The position numbers and the translations under genes are program-made. 64,000 nucleotides of DNA from Bradyrhizobium sp. BRP22. GTDB taxonomy: Bacteria > Pseudomonadota > Alphaproteobacteria > Rhizobiales > Xanthobacteraceae. The stretch's first letter is position 1. Each line of letters begins with the position of its first letter. The stretch lies in NCBI RefSeq assembly GCF_020194175.1, contig NZ_JADYVX010000036.1, positions 1 through 64,000 on the forward strand, read 5' to 3'. Positions 52,421 through 60,059 of this stretch are shown here, piece after piece. The notes under the pieces were generated by a model. That model worked only from the letters and a program-made list of their open reading frames with translations. It was not told the origin of the DNA and did not search any database.

Positions 52421-52512
52421 CGCGTCTTCCTCCTTCGCTGATACGACAACACCTTCTAAGGATGACTTAGTGAGGTCAACTCACCAATTATCGGCACCCT
52501 GCTGCTTCGCAG

Positions 52513-52538
52513 AACGAGTTTAGGGCGCCATCAGTTCC
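52513..52538 (-). promoter_or_regulatory. EcfG-type promoter (GGAAC-N17-CGTT), minus strand
   Basis: On the minus strand GGAAC (52538-52534) is followed after 17 bases by CGTT (52516-52513). The match to the consensus is perfect. The likely target is the 59-residue gene at 52241-52420. Confidence 0.68.
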
Positions 52539-52669
52539 CGCTCATGTCGGCTCGGATTGTTGCGACGATCTCAGGAATGAGGGGTCACCGCCGAATTGGG
52601 CGATGACCCATCGCCCTCGCTGAAGGCCGAGCCAACCTCATCCATGAGTCGGAGTCAAATGCGAATGGG

Positions 52670-52695
52670 CCTCAGCTCCGCGGCAGGAGCTGAGG
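52670..52695 (-). terminator. strong hairpin downstream of the secreted Gly/Ser-rich gene
   Basis: CCTCAGCTCC and GGAGCTGAGG form a perfect ten-base-pair stem with a six-base loop. It lies 18 bp after the stop of the gene at 52714-53025. The following T-tract is poor, so the hairpin may act as an mRNA 3'-end stabiliser rather than a full terminator. Confidence 0.6.
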
Positions 52696-52713
52696 CTAGA
52701 CGCTGGGCCGGAA

Positions 52714-53025
52714 CTACTTCTTCATGACTCCTCCGGGCGATGCGGCGTCGCCCTTCCGATCGGGAGCCCCGGCTGGGCCAGCACCTTGAGTGCTCGGCTC
52801 TTTGGCGGACGGAGCCGAGCTTTGCGCAGCTGGTCCCGTCCCGCTGTTCTTCATGTTTGCGCCGCCTCCGGTCGTTGAGCCACTCATGGACTCTCCCGTA
52901 GTGGTCTTGCTGGCGGCCGGCCCACCCGCCTCCGAACTGCCGCCAGCGCTGCTGCCGGATTGCGCCATTGCAACGGCCGACGACAATACAAAAACTGTGG
53001 CTAAACTGATCGCTCTAATCCTCAT
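52714..53025 (-). CDS. secreted low-complexity Gly/Ser-rich protein
   Basis: The start at 53025 (MRIRAISLATVFVLSSAVAM) has GAGGAAAG upstream and begins with a signal peptide cleaved after AMA. The mature 82 or so residues are rich in Gly, Ser, Thr, Ala and Pro, without cysteines or domains, and probably disordered. An EcfG-like sequence lies 39 bp upstream. The role is unknown; a stress-induced periplasmic or extracellular protein is likely. Confidence 0.65.
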   Translation of the reverse strand: MRIRAISLATVFVLSSAVAMAQSGSSAGGSSEAGGPAASKTTTGESMSGSTTGGGANMKNSGTGPAAQSSAPSAKEPSTQGAGPAGAPDRKGDAASPGGVMKK

Positions 53026-53063
53026 TGTTTCTTTCCTCACACATTTGCTGCCTTCGCTGCGTC

Positions 53064-53088
53064 AACCGACGCCATGATCTTCCGTTCC
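53064..53088 (-). promoter_or_regulatory. EcfG-like promoter variant GGAAC-N16-GGTT, minus strand
   Basis: GGAAC (53088-53084) and GGTT (53067-53064) are spaced by 16 bases on the minus strand. The -10 half deviates from CGTT by one base, exactly as in the element before the DUF1003 gene at 37275. Confidence 0.4.
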
Positions 53089-53158
53089 CGTCGCGAACTG
53101 CTGTTGGAACGAAAGGTCGCAGGTGCAATTGAATCAGCCTTTCCTTGTGGGCTATTGA

Positions 53159-54013
53159 GTGGCGTTCCAGCGTAAGAAGCCGGCGCCGATCGGCAGCAAG
53201 GCTCCTTACCCCGGCTTCATCGAGCCGGCGCTGGCGACCGACATCGAGCGGGTGCCGACAGGGATAAAGATCTTCACTCGACGCGGCCACGATTGGACCC
53301 ATCGCTTCCGCAAAATCCCCGATGATGCCTGGCAAATTTCCGCCGAAGGGGCGATCGTCGATGGCGAGGTGGTCGCACCCAGCGAGGACGGCAGCACGGA
53401 TTTCTCGGTGCTGCAGAACGAGCTGAAGGGCCGCTCGAAGAAGGTGATGATCGCCTTCGACCTGCTCTACCTCAATGGGCACGACCTGCGAAAGCTGCCG
53501 CTCGGCACACGCAAGGCCGCCTTGAAGAAGCTGATCGCCGGCACCGACATCCAGTTCAGCGAGAGCTTCGAGGTCGACGGCCGCGCGATGTTCGAGCACG
53601 CCTGGCAGATCGGGTACGAGGGCGTGGTCTCGAAGGTCGCCGACAGTCCCTACAGATCCGGCCGCGGCCGTGATTGAGTAAAGAAGCCGTGCGCCCAGCG
53701 CGAGACGCTGACGATCGCCGGCTTTGCCCTGGACGACGGCAAATGGGACGGCATCTATCTCGGCCGGCGCAAGGGCAGCAGTCTGATCTATGCCGGCAAG
53801 GTCGATCATGGCTTCGACAAGGTGTCCGCCGCCGACCTGCAAGAACGTCTAACGCCGCTGATCCGGAAAACGCAGCCCTACACCAAACGCATCGCGCACA
53901 AGGGCATCTGGATTGAGCCGAAGCTACTCGCTGAAATCGAGTACCGCGCCAAGTCAGCCGAGGGGAAGGTGCGACATCCCTTCTTCAAAGGCCTGCGGGA
54001 GGACCTGCAATGA
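53159..54013 (+). pseudogene. LigD-type ATP-dependent DNA ligase remnant
   Basis: The frame covers a LigD ligase domain. It begins AFQRKKPAPIGSKAPYPGFI and jumps from IERVPTG to IKIFTRRGHDWTHRF. In relatives this gap holds the adenylated lysine motif (a KxDGxR segment), so the catalytic core is deleted in frame. Further motifs DGEVVAP, MIAFDLLYLNGHDLR and YEGVVSK are present. TGA at 53675-53677 stands where GRGRD is normally followed by Trp; the frame then continues to the true end (RHPFFKGLREDLQ). The polymerase and nuclease domains of LigD are absent. Confidence 0.88.
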
Positions 54014-54061
54014 AATGGTGCGCGCGCGGCATCGGAGATACCTGCCCGAATTGCTGAAAGC

Positions 54062-54241
54062 CTAGAGCGGACGCTTCTGCTGATCTTCAGCTTGCTGCGT
54101 TTTCACGGTATTGCGGTCCAAGCGTGCGCGCTCGCTCCGTCGCAAATTCCCTGCTCTCATCACGCCGTAAGCCAGCACAGCTCCTAGCAGGCCGGCTCCT
54201 ATGAACCATAGCCACACCATCGCATAGGACGTTTCACCCAT
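54062..54241 (-). CDS. small membrane protein, 59 residues
   Basis: AAGGAGAC precedes ATG 54241. The sequence MGETSYAMVWLWFIGAGLLG starts one membrane helix, followed by a basic, polar cytoplasmic tail (RRSERARLDRNTVKTQQAED). No family recognised; codon use is natural. It converges with the ligase remnant. Confidence 0.62.
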   Translation of the reverse strand: MGETSYAMVWLWFIGAGLLGAVLAYGVMRAGNLRRSERARLDRNTVKTQQAEDQQKRPL

Positions 54242-54501
54242 CACGGCCAGTCTCCTTGCTGCTTGCAGCCTCCACGGGCAAATGCGTTGCAGAACGGCGG
54301 TTCCTATCCCATAAAGTGCGCATTCCGCGCGACAGATGAGCCTTACCCGACTCCACGTCGTCCGCTTACCGCCTATCTTGGAGTCATTCAGTAAGGTTGT
54401 AGTTTGTGAGGATGGCCCCGCGCGCCAATTGGATGGGTTCTTGAGGGTGTCACTGCCGGCCATCTAAACAGTTCTATTTCGTTGCGCTCGGTTGAAACAT
54501 C

Positions 54502-54936
54502 TCACTTGGCCTGCGTAGTCGACGGCGACACGATGCCTTTCTTCTCTCGTTGTTTGTCGCGATCACGCTGTAACTCATCTCGCTTTGGTTCAATTTCGAG
54601 CTGTAGCTCTTCCTGCTTTGGTCTAAGTTTCTCGCGATCGAGCCTTAGCTTTTCCTGCATTGGTCCAAGTCGCTTCTCGCGATCGACCCGCAGTTCTTCC
54701 TGCTTTGGTCCAAGCCGCTTCTCGCGATCGAGCCGTAGTTCTTCCCGCTTTGCCTCTAGTGGTTTTTCACGTTCGAGCCGCAGTTCCTCCCGCCGCTCTT
54801 TCAGCCGTTCACGGGTGGCGTTGACGCTTTCCTCCCTGGTCAGCTTGTCATCCATCGCGTGGTCCTGCCCGAAGCACACGCTTGAAAAACCCACGGCTAG
54901 GCAAGCCATGGCTATAAATAATAGACCTCGCTTCAT
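54502..54936 (-). CDS. exported protein with charged 15-residue tandem repeats
   Basis: The 144-residue protein starts with a signal peptide (MKRGLLFIAMACLAVGFSS, cleaved near CFGQ). The mature part is a long charged helix with at least three tandem repeats of the pattern ELRLDREKRLGPKQE (residues about 75-120), then LEIEPKRDELQRDRDKQRE. The repeat is also visible at DNA level as 45-base units, which makes the locus prone to copy-number change. Probably a periplasmic coiled coil; no catalytic motif. Confidence 0.68.
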   Translation of the reverse strand: MKRGLLFIAMACLAVGFSSVCFGQDHAMDDKLTREESVNATRERLKERREELRLEREKPLEAKREELRLDREKRLGPKQEELRVDREKRLGPMQEKLRLDREKLRPKQEELQLEIEPKRDELQRDRDKQREKKGIVSPSTTQAK

Positions 54937-55005
54937 GCTTTTTGCGAGCCCGCAATGTGAGTGCAAATGGACCAGGGTCTCTCTGCACTTTCGCTGCACG
55001 AGCGG

Positions 55006-55434
55006 CTAATTCGGTAATGTTGAGCGCGTTCCTATTTGAGGGACGCAAAGATCCTGGCTGTTACAGTTGCCGGCTTGGGCGGCGCAGCCGTCAGCGACGA
55101 TACCAAGTTCGTCTGAACACACGGAAAAGCCGATCAGCCACCAAGCGTGCCCGATGCCGGAGGTTCGCTGCCGGTCTTTGTCGGGCCGTGCACGAACCTC
55201 GTTGGCCGCGGCCAGCCGAACCTGGGCTGTACTGTTGGGGGTTCCCCCAGCTTCGTCGTCTGTCCCGAGGGGAGCGGCCGCTGGGTCTCCAGCATCCACC
55301 TTATCCCCGGCGTGACCCTGGTCGATTGCAATGCGCAGCTGCTCAGTTGTCTCGATAGCCGTGTTCGGATCGAAGTCGGCAGGTGCCGGCGGGGAAGAAC
55401 TTGATGCGCAATTGCTGTGGGAATTACCAGTCAT
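55006..55434 (-). CDS. hypothetical protein with acidic Gly/Asp-rich N-terminal half
   Basis: From ATG 55434: MTGNSHSNCASSSSPPAPAD, ATEQLRIAIDQGHAGDKVD-like segment, then DPAAAPLGTDDEAGGTPNS. Near GHAWWLIGFSVC a membrane segment seems to begin but breaks off, suggesting a possible frameshift in the C-terminal part. The antisense frame is also open, so confidence is limited. Confidence 0.4.
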   Translation of the reverse strand: MTGNSHSNCASSSSPPAPADFDPNTAIETTEQLRIAIDQGHAGDKVDAGDPAAAPLGTDDEAGGTPNSTAQVRLAAANEVRARPDKDRQRTSGIGHAWWLIGFSVCSDELGIVADGCAAQAGNCNSQDLCVPQIGTRSTLPN

Positions 55435-55505
55435 GCACAACAACGGAGGCGTGGAGTGAAAGGTTGCATTAGGCCACTCAGCCGCGATAAGCATCCAGGG
55501 GGCGC

Positions 55506-55682
55506 TTTGAAGAGGGTGAGATCCGGCCGGAGCTATTCCGGGCCGCCTGCGAGATGGGCCTAGAGGGCCTGGTCTCCAAGCACAAGGAACGTCCCTACCG
55601 CGCCGGCCGTTGTGATCACTGGATCAAGGTCAAGAACCGGACGCACCCGAGCTTTGAGCGCGTGAAGGATTCGTTCTCATGA
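55506..55682 (+). pseudogene. ATP-dependent DNA ligase C-terminal fragment
   Basis: The frame gives EIRPELFRAACEMGLEGLVS, then HKERPYRAGRCDHWIKVKN and a terminal RVKDSFS before TGA 55680-55682. This is the end of the adenylation domain (motifs IV-V, EGLVSK and WIKVKN) of a second ligase type, different in sequence from the LigD remnant at 53.2 kb. No N-terminal part is present. Its stop overlaps the ATG of the next small gene. Confidence 0.85.
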
Positions 55683-55864
55683 AAACAGTCCGGATCTACG
55701 ACAACGGCGAAATCTTCAAGAGTTTCGATTCTGAGGAAGAAGCCCAAGCCTGGTTCGAAATACACGACCCGGAAGGCGTCCCATTCAAGCACGAACTAAG
55801 CGACCTCCGCCTCGCCGGCTCCGCTGATCAATACGGCGTGCCGATGGCGGACGAAGACTCGTGA
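55679..55864 (+). CDS. hypothetical protein, 61 residues
   Basis: MKTVRIYDNGEIFKSFDSEE begins a short acidic alpha/beta protein with EAQAWFEIHDPEGVPFKHEL. The ATG overlaps the ligase fragment stop codon. A sequence matching the EcfG consensus (GGAAC-N17-CGTT, 55586-55611) lies 67 bp upstream, but it is inside conserved ligase codons and may be coincidence. Confidence 0.55.
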   Translation: MKTVRIYDNGEIFKSFDSEEEAQAWFEIHDPEGVPFKHELSDLRLAGSADQYGVPMADEDS

Positions 55865-55888
55865 CATCGTGCCGTTAAGAGGACGCTG

Positions 55889-56075
55889 ATGCATTGGTGC
55901 GCCCGCTGCGACAACTGCCGGTGGGTCTGCGAGAACCATCCCGAGAAGCCATGGCTAGGCGACCACGCATGCACCTGTGGTGGCGCCGGCATGCCCTGCC
56001 CCCGCTGTAACCCCAGTGACGAAGAGAACCCGCTCGACATGCCCGGCAGGCTTCAAAGCGGATCCAGTGGAAGGC
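55889..56075 (+). pseudogene. Cys-rich mini-protein, frameshifted
   Basis: MHWCARCDNCRWVCENHPEK, PWLGDHACTCGGAG and MPCPRCNPSDEENPLDM give three Cys pairs of zinc-ribbon type. After this an inserted base near 56042 shifts the frame; the likely original end reads PAGFKADP in another frame. A paralogue with the same Cys spacing is at 58351-58553 on the minus strand. The Cys-rich core precedes the shift, so the product may still fold. Confidence 0.55.
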
Positions 56076-56361
56076 GCCTTGGACCTTTATCGACGTCCCG
56101 CCCTACGATCCGGATTCGCGGTCCTGGTCAGACCCCGAGCCCGCCACCAGCTTCCGCACGATCGATGGCAGGCCGATGCGCTGGCGCGACGAGCGCGGAA
56201 TTGTGCATGCCTGCGAAGGCGCGGACATCCATCCCGACGTGAGAGCGTATTGGACGCTGTGCGGCAAGGAGGCGCCGAACGATTGTGTTTACCTGTCTGA
56301 GCGTGAGGCGATCAGCTGCCCGCTTCGCCAGCAGCCCTCGCGCGCCGCAAACGATCCGTGA
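56062..56361 (+). pseudogene. hypothetical protein fragment without clear start
   Basis: One frame, different from that of the preceding Cys-rich gene, reads QWKAPWTFIDVPPYDPDSRS, FRTIDGRPMRWRDERGIVHA and DIHPDVRAYWTLCGKEAPND. The sequence is protein-like but the first in-frame Met is at 56176, in the middle. It probably lost its start, or it starts at 56176 as a 61-residue protein. No family recognised. Confidence 0.45.
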
Positions 56362-56396
56362 AAGGACCCGGACTCCGGCCACTGCAACTTCATCCT

Positions 56397-56421
56397 GGAA
56401 CTCCGGCCGATCGACCACGTT
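56397..56421 (+). promoter_or_regulatory. EcfG-type promoter (GGAAC-N16-CGTT)
   Basis: GGAAC (56397-56401) and CGTT (56418-56421) are spaced by 16 bases, a perfect consensus match. The ATG of the iron-permease-like gene is only eight bases further, so transcription would start at or beside the start codon, giving a leaderless mRNA. Confidence 0.65.
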
Positions 56422-56429
56422 CACTTTCG

Positions 56430-56753
56430 ATGTTCCCCGAGAGCGTCCGCGCCTGGCTAACCAATCTTGGCGTGCTCACTGCACGTCCGATAGCTTTTGC
56501 GATCTTCGGCTTGTACGCCATTGCCTGGATCTCTTTCGGGACCGGCCTCGAGTGGCACTCGATAGCCACCCTCGCCACCTGGGGCATGACTCTGGTGATC
56601 CAGCGGGCTGAGCACCGAGATACCCAGGCCATTCATGCCAAACTGGACGAACTCCTAAAGGCCACCCGTCACGCGAGCGATGGGCTGATGGACATCGATG
56701 ACAAGGATGCGGAGGAAGTCGAGCGAGAGAGGAAGAAAGTGCGGGGGTCTTAG
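56430..56753 (+). CDS. low-affinity iron permease-family small membrane protein
   Basis: The 107-residue protein has two or three membrane segments (ARPIAFAIFGLYAIAWISFG and WHSIATLATWGMTLVIQRA) and the family end HRDTQAIHAKLDELLKAT, followed by an acidic-basic tail. It matches the PF04120-type low-affinity Fe(II) permease family of short bacterial proteins, whose transport role is not proven. No typical ribosome binding site is visible, in line with a leaderless start. Confidence 0.68.
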   Translation: MFPESVRAWLTNLGVLTARPIAFAIFGLYAIAWISFGTGLEWHSIATLATWGMTLVIQRAEHRDTQAIHAKLDELLKATRHASDGLMDIDDKDAEEVERERKKVRGS

Positions 56754-56805
56754 GTGCTGTCACTCGAGTCGTTCTAGCCGCACGGTCAACAATTCGGGGC
56801 GCGGG

Positions 56806-57605
56806 ATGGGGGACAAGAAACGGCGCAAGCAGGCGTTCCTCGCGCCGCATCCGGTCTGCTGCTTTTGCGGCGGCTCCACGCCGGCAAGCACCGAGGACCA
56901 CGTTCCGGCGCGCGGCATCTTCGACGCTCGGCAGTGGCCGGAAGGCTACAGCTTCCCAGCATGCGAGCCGTGCAATGGTTTGACGCGGCATGATGAGAAA
57001 ATCGTCGCAATGCTCGCGCGACTGCTCAATTTCGACGACAACACGACCGAGCTGCAGAACTTCGAAACGCGGCGGCCCATGGACGCCGTTCGCCAGGCGT
57101 TCCCCGGGGCCTTTCGCGCAATGAGGCTCAGGCCCAACGAGGTCGGGAGCTTTCTCAAGCGAACCGGGCGAAGCCGCGACGGCTATGAAACGCTGGGCGA
57201 TATTCCGGTCATATCCATCGGCCAGCCGGATTTTATGCAGGCGCTGCGGTCGTTCGCCACCAAGCTGTTCTGCGCGCTCCACTACAAGCACACCGGCCGT
57301 ATTGTCCCGGCCTCCGACGTCATCATCACGAAGAGCAACGTGCAGGTGTTCGATGGGAAGATATTCCTCCAGATGTCCTGCGCTTGGTTGGCAACCCGCC
57401 CGAGCTGAAGCGGGCTAATACGAGCCTGAAGGATCAGTTTGACTATGAGTATGCGGAGGAAGGAACCTTCAGCCTGTTCGCGTGCGGATTCCGGAAATCG
57501 TTCGCGATGATCGGCCTGGTCAGCGAGGCTGATGACGAGGAGTCGCAGTTTGAGGAAAATCTTGAATACGGTGCGTTCAAGAGCAAACCGTTTCGGCACA
57601 CATAG
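56806..57605 (+). pseudogene. HNH endonuclease-like protein, C-terminal frameshift
   Basis: From ATG 56806 the protein begins MGDKKRRKQAFLAPHPVCCF and carries CCFCGG, TEDHVPARGIF and PACEPCNGLTRHD, a Cys4-His HNH/zinc arrangement. The rest has no known domain. Near 57372 the frame changes: the first frame stops at 57408, while the other runs on as VGNPPELKRANTSLKDQFDY and FSLFACGFRKSFAMIGLVS to 57605. The last third is therefore lost. The HNH motif region is intact. Confidence 0.75.
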
Positions 57606-57633
57606 CAATGTCTGCGCGGCCGACGGAAAGCGA

Positions 57634-57723
57634 TCAGTGAATTGAGAGAACCGCAATCGCCATCAGGATTGTCGAGGCAACGCCCGCCACCACGACGAGC
57701 GCGGTAAACAGACGGTCTTGCAT
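57634..57723 (-). CDS. 29-residue single-helix membrane peptide
   Basis: The frame starts MQDRLFTALVVVAGVASTIL and ends IAVLSIH. A perfect AGGAGG lies seven bases upstream of ATG 57723, and a GC-rich hairpin (57746-57780) precedes it. A degraded paralogue is at 58607-58695. The peptide is almost entirely one membrane helix, like small type I toxin peptides or respiratory micro-subunits. Conservation of start, helix and ribosome binding site in both copies supports it as a real gene. Confidence 0.62.
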   Translation of the reverse strand: MQDRLFTALVVVAGVASTILMAIAVLSIH

Positions 57724-57745
57724 GACGCTGCCTCCTGAGTTCGCA

Positions 57746-57780
57746 GCCCCGGCGCGATCATTGGGCAGATCGGCCGGGGC
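57746..57780 (-). promoter_or_regulatory. GC-rich hairpin upstream of the 29-residue peptide
   Basis: Arms GCCCCGGC and GCCGGGGC enclose about 19 bases, located 23 bp before the start codon on the minus strand. It could be a 5'-leader structure affecting translation or the terminator of an upstream transcript. Confidence 0.4.
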
Positions 57781-58026
57781 GCGCTCCCTCACGCTCACCG
57801 GGGCTTAGAAGGGGCTGGGGGTTCGATCAGCGAGAGGGTCGCAACGTCATATAAGTACAACTTTGGCGCGGATGGCAGTGCAGTTTGTGCCTGCAAGCAG
57901 CTCAAACTTCTGAGGCCCTCAGTTACATAGTGAACTGACGCACGGCGTCGGATGTGCCTGCCTCAGCGAGCGATCCTCTCGCGCTGATCACCGGGGCCTC
58001 CAAAGGTCGTTAGCCGAGAGGAAGCG
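57781..58026. other. intergenic, no gene seen
   Basis: No protein-like frame is present between the hairpins at 57746-57780 and 58027-58067. Confidence 0.5.
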
Positions 58027-58067
58027 CCGCCCCGGCGCAAGCCGCTCATTCCTCCGCGCCGGGGCGG
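58027..58067 (-). terminator. GC-rich hairpin downstream of the 64-residue gene
   Basis: CCGCCCCGGCGC and GCGCCGGGGCGG form a perfect twelve-base-pair stem around 17 bases. It lies 20 bp after the stop of the gene at 58088-58282 on the minus strand. No T-tract follows, so it may act as a factor-independent pause or 3'-end protector. Confidence 0.55.
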
Positions 58068-58087
58068 TCGAACCTCGGTCTATGTAC

Positions 58088-58282
58088 CTAGCTGTCCTTG
58101 GTTGACGAGGCATTGTCAGAGGGCTTGGGCGCGATCTGTAAACCTGCGTCAGCCAATGCCTCGACAATGCACTTCGCAATCGATTTAGCTTCCTCGGTAT
58201 CAATCTGCTGATCCGGACGTTCCTTGCGGCATTCGCAAATCGCCGTGGCGATTATCGAATGCATTTGATGCTCGTCAATCAT
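58088..58282 (-). CDS. conserved hypothetical protein, 64 residues
   Basis: MIDEHQMHSIIATAICECRK starts a helical protein with IDTEEAKSIAKCIVEALADA and a polar tail. CGGGAGGCCC precedes ATG 58282. No domain recognised. It is downstream of the Cys-rich pseudogene on the same strand. Confidence 0.62.
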   Translation of the reverse strand: MIDEHQMHSIIATAICECRKERPDQQIDTEEAKSIAKCIVEALADAGLQIAPKPSDNASSTKDS

Positions 58283-58350
58283 AGGGCCTCCCGAGATAAA
58301 CGGCGGGTTAGTCAAAGAGCACATCATGGTCACACGTCGAACGCGCCGGG

Positions 58351-58553
58351 TTAGTGTTTGACCGGTGGGGCCTCGTCAAGGACCCTGCTGACATCTGGCT
58401 CATCAATCCCGTCGCCCCGGTTGCACTCGCAGGGCATGCCGGCACCGCACTGACATCCCCAGACGTCCTCTGACCAAGGACGGTCGGGGTGATTTTCGCA
58501 CACCCAGCCCAGGCCGTGGCAGATGGGGCAATTCGGTCGTCACGTTCCTTCAC
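58351..58553 (-). pseudogene. Cys-rich mini-protein, second copy, frameshifted near its start
   Basis: On the minus strand the frame NCPICHGLGWVCENHPDRPW, then CQCGAGMPCECNRGDGIDEP ends VLDEAPPVKH and TAA at 58351. The same Cys pattern (CxxC, WVCENHP, CxCGAGMPC) is found at 55889. The natural start GTG-AAG-GAA-CGT (58553) is one base out of frame with the rest, so the N-terminal six codons and body are separated. Unknown function, zinc binding likely for the family. Confidence 0.55.
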
Positions 58554-58606
58554 CACAAAAGCAGCCCAGCCGCCTCCATCATCCCGGCCAGTGTGCTGCG
58601 TCGGCG

Positions 58607-58695
58607 TCAGAAGCCTAGCCCTGCAACAACCGCCATTGAGATCGTCGAAAAAATGGCCGCCATGATGACAAGGGGGTAAACAGATGGTCCTGCAT
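58607..58695 (-). pseudogene. tiny membrane peptide, second copy, one base missing
   Basis: ATG 58695 starts MQDHLFT, matching MQDRLFT of the 57634-57723 peptide. After LFT one base is missing, and the helix PLVIMAAIFSTISMAVV continues in another frame to TGA at 58607. The total is 89 bases where 90 are expected. The start codon and a GGAGGGGG ribosome binding site are preserved. Confidence 0.58.
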
Positions 58696-58697
58696 GA

Positions 58698-58723
58698 CTG
58701 CCCCCTCCGGCTTGATGGGGCAG
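58698..58723 (-). promoter_or_regulatory. hairpin enclosing the ribosome binding site of the second tiny peptide
   Basis: On the minus strand CTGCCCC and GGGGCAG form a perfect seven-base-pair stem whose 3' arm contains the GGAGGGGG ribosome binding site and ends two bases before ATG 58695. Such a structure would block ribosome access until opened. Confidence 0.5.
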
Positions 58724-58846
58724 GAAGCATACCCCGCTGCGCAGAGGATGGAACAGGCAAGTCTGCGCCAGCATCAAGCCGGTCCGAGCAAACAAGAGCT
58801 GGGGCTCCCAGCGGGGCCGTCTGGTCCGCCTTCGTTGTTCGATCGA

Positions 58847-60049
58847 TCAACGACGGATCGTGACGGGAAGCTGGCGCGGGCCTCGTACCACGCCGGACGA
58901 CCATGTCACGAAGGAGCCCGGGCTGAGTGTAAAATCGGGAAAAGCGCGAAGCCATTCCTCGACCGCGACACGGAGCTCCATGCGCGCGAGATGGGCACCG
59001 ACGCAGCGATGGATGCCAAGGCCGAAAGCCGCATGTCGGTTCTCGCCGCGATCTATGATGACTCGGTCAGGATCAGGAAAGACCGCCGGATCGCGATTTG
59101 CCGCGCCATACGCGAGCATGACCATCTCGCCGGGTTTGACTGGACAGCCACCGACCTTAGTCTCCTCGTCAATAACGCGGCCGACGATGACGGGGGCGTA
59201 AGCTCGCAGGAATTCTTCGATCGCAGTTGGGATGAGATGCGGTTCCGCAAGCAGACGCTTGCGATCCTCGTCGTGAGTCGCCAGATGCCACAGGCTGGTG
59301 CCGACCATGCTCCAGGTTGTGTCTATGCCAGCAATCATCAGAAGGCGTACCGTTCCGACGATGTGGTCGTCGCTGAGCGGCTGCCCGTTAAGCCGTGCAG
59401 TCAGCAGTTCGCTGACCAGATCGTCGCTAGCCGCAGCGCGTCGACTGGCGACATGCTCGGTTACGAATTCGGTCATCTCGGCGCGTACCCGGCGGGCGGT
59501 CGTGGGGTCGGCGAAGCCGCGCGTGATGTCGTTGATCCAGTCCCGGAACCGGTCTCCCTCATGTTCGGGAAGGCCGAGCATGATGGCGATGACCCGGGTC
59601 GGGATTTCATGCGCATAATCGACGGCAACATCGCATTCGCTCTTTCCTGCAAGCCGTTTCAGCAAATCCCTGCATACGGACCGTGTCGTGGGCTCGAGCT
59701 TTAGAGCCGCCTCGGGCGTAAAGGATCGCGTCAAAACCATGCGTTCATCGCGATGAGCCGGCGGATCGGAGGTGAGCGGCGGGAGCGCTGGCGGCAGCAG
59801 TGGTTCACCTGGCAAGTTCTCGCGGATCGCGACGCGCCGCGACGAAAAGTGCTTGGTATTATGAGCGACGGCCCGGATGTCCTCATACCGGAGTGGAAAG
59901 TACACGCCGGAAAAGCGCTCCGTGTGAGCCACCGGGCAAGTTGATCGCAGCTCGCGCCAGATAGCATACGGATCTTCCGTTCAGCTCGGATGAAGATAAT
60001 CGAAATCGCTGGCCCAATCGTTGACAGGTGCACGCACGGGCATATCCAT
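58847..60049 (-). pseudogene. cytochrome P450 with a nonsense codon at residue 23
   Basis: From ATG 60049 (GGAGGA upstream) the sequence MDMPVRAPVNDWASDFDYLH is followed by PS, then TGA (59981-59983), then TEDPYAIWRELRSTCPVAH and the complete P450. The I-helix AGIDTTWSM, the ExxR region EEFLRAYAP, and the haem loop AFGLGIHRCVGAHLARMEL are intact. Trp is expected at the stop, so TGG to TGA is likely. Translation restart at GTG 59932 would give a 361-residue protein lacking the N-terminal strand; whether this folds is doubtful. Confidence 0.82.
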
Positions 60050-60059
60050 GACCATTCCT

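Noticed and set aside
55586..55611. Perfect EcfG consensus GGAAC-N17-CGTT
   Set aside because: It lies inside conserved ligase codons (KERPYRAGR), so the match is probably coincidental; kept only as a remark on the 61-residue gene.
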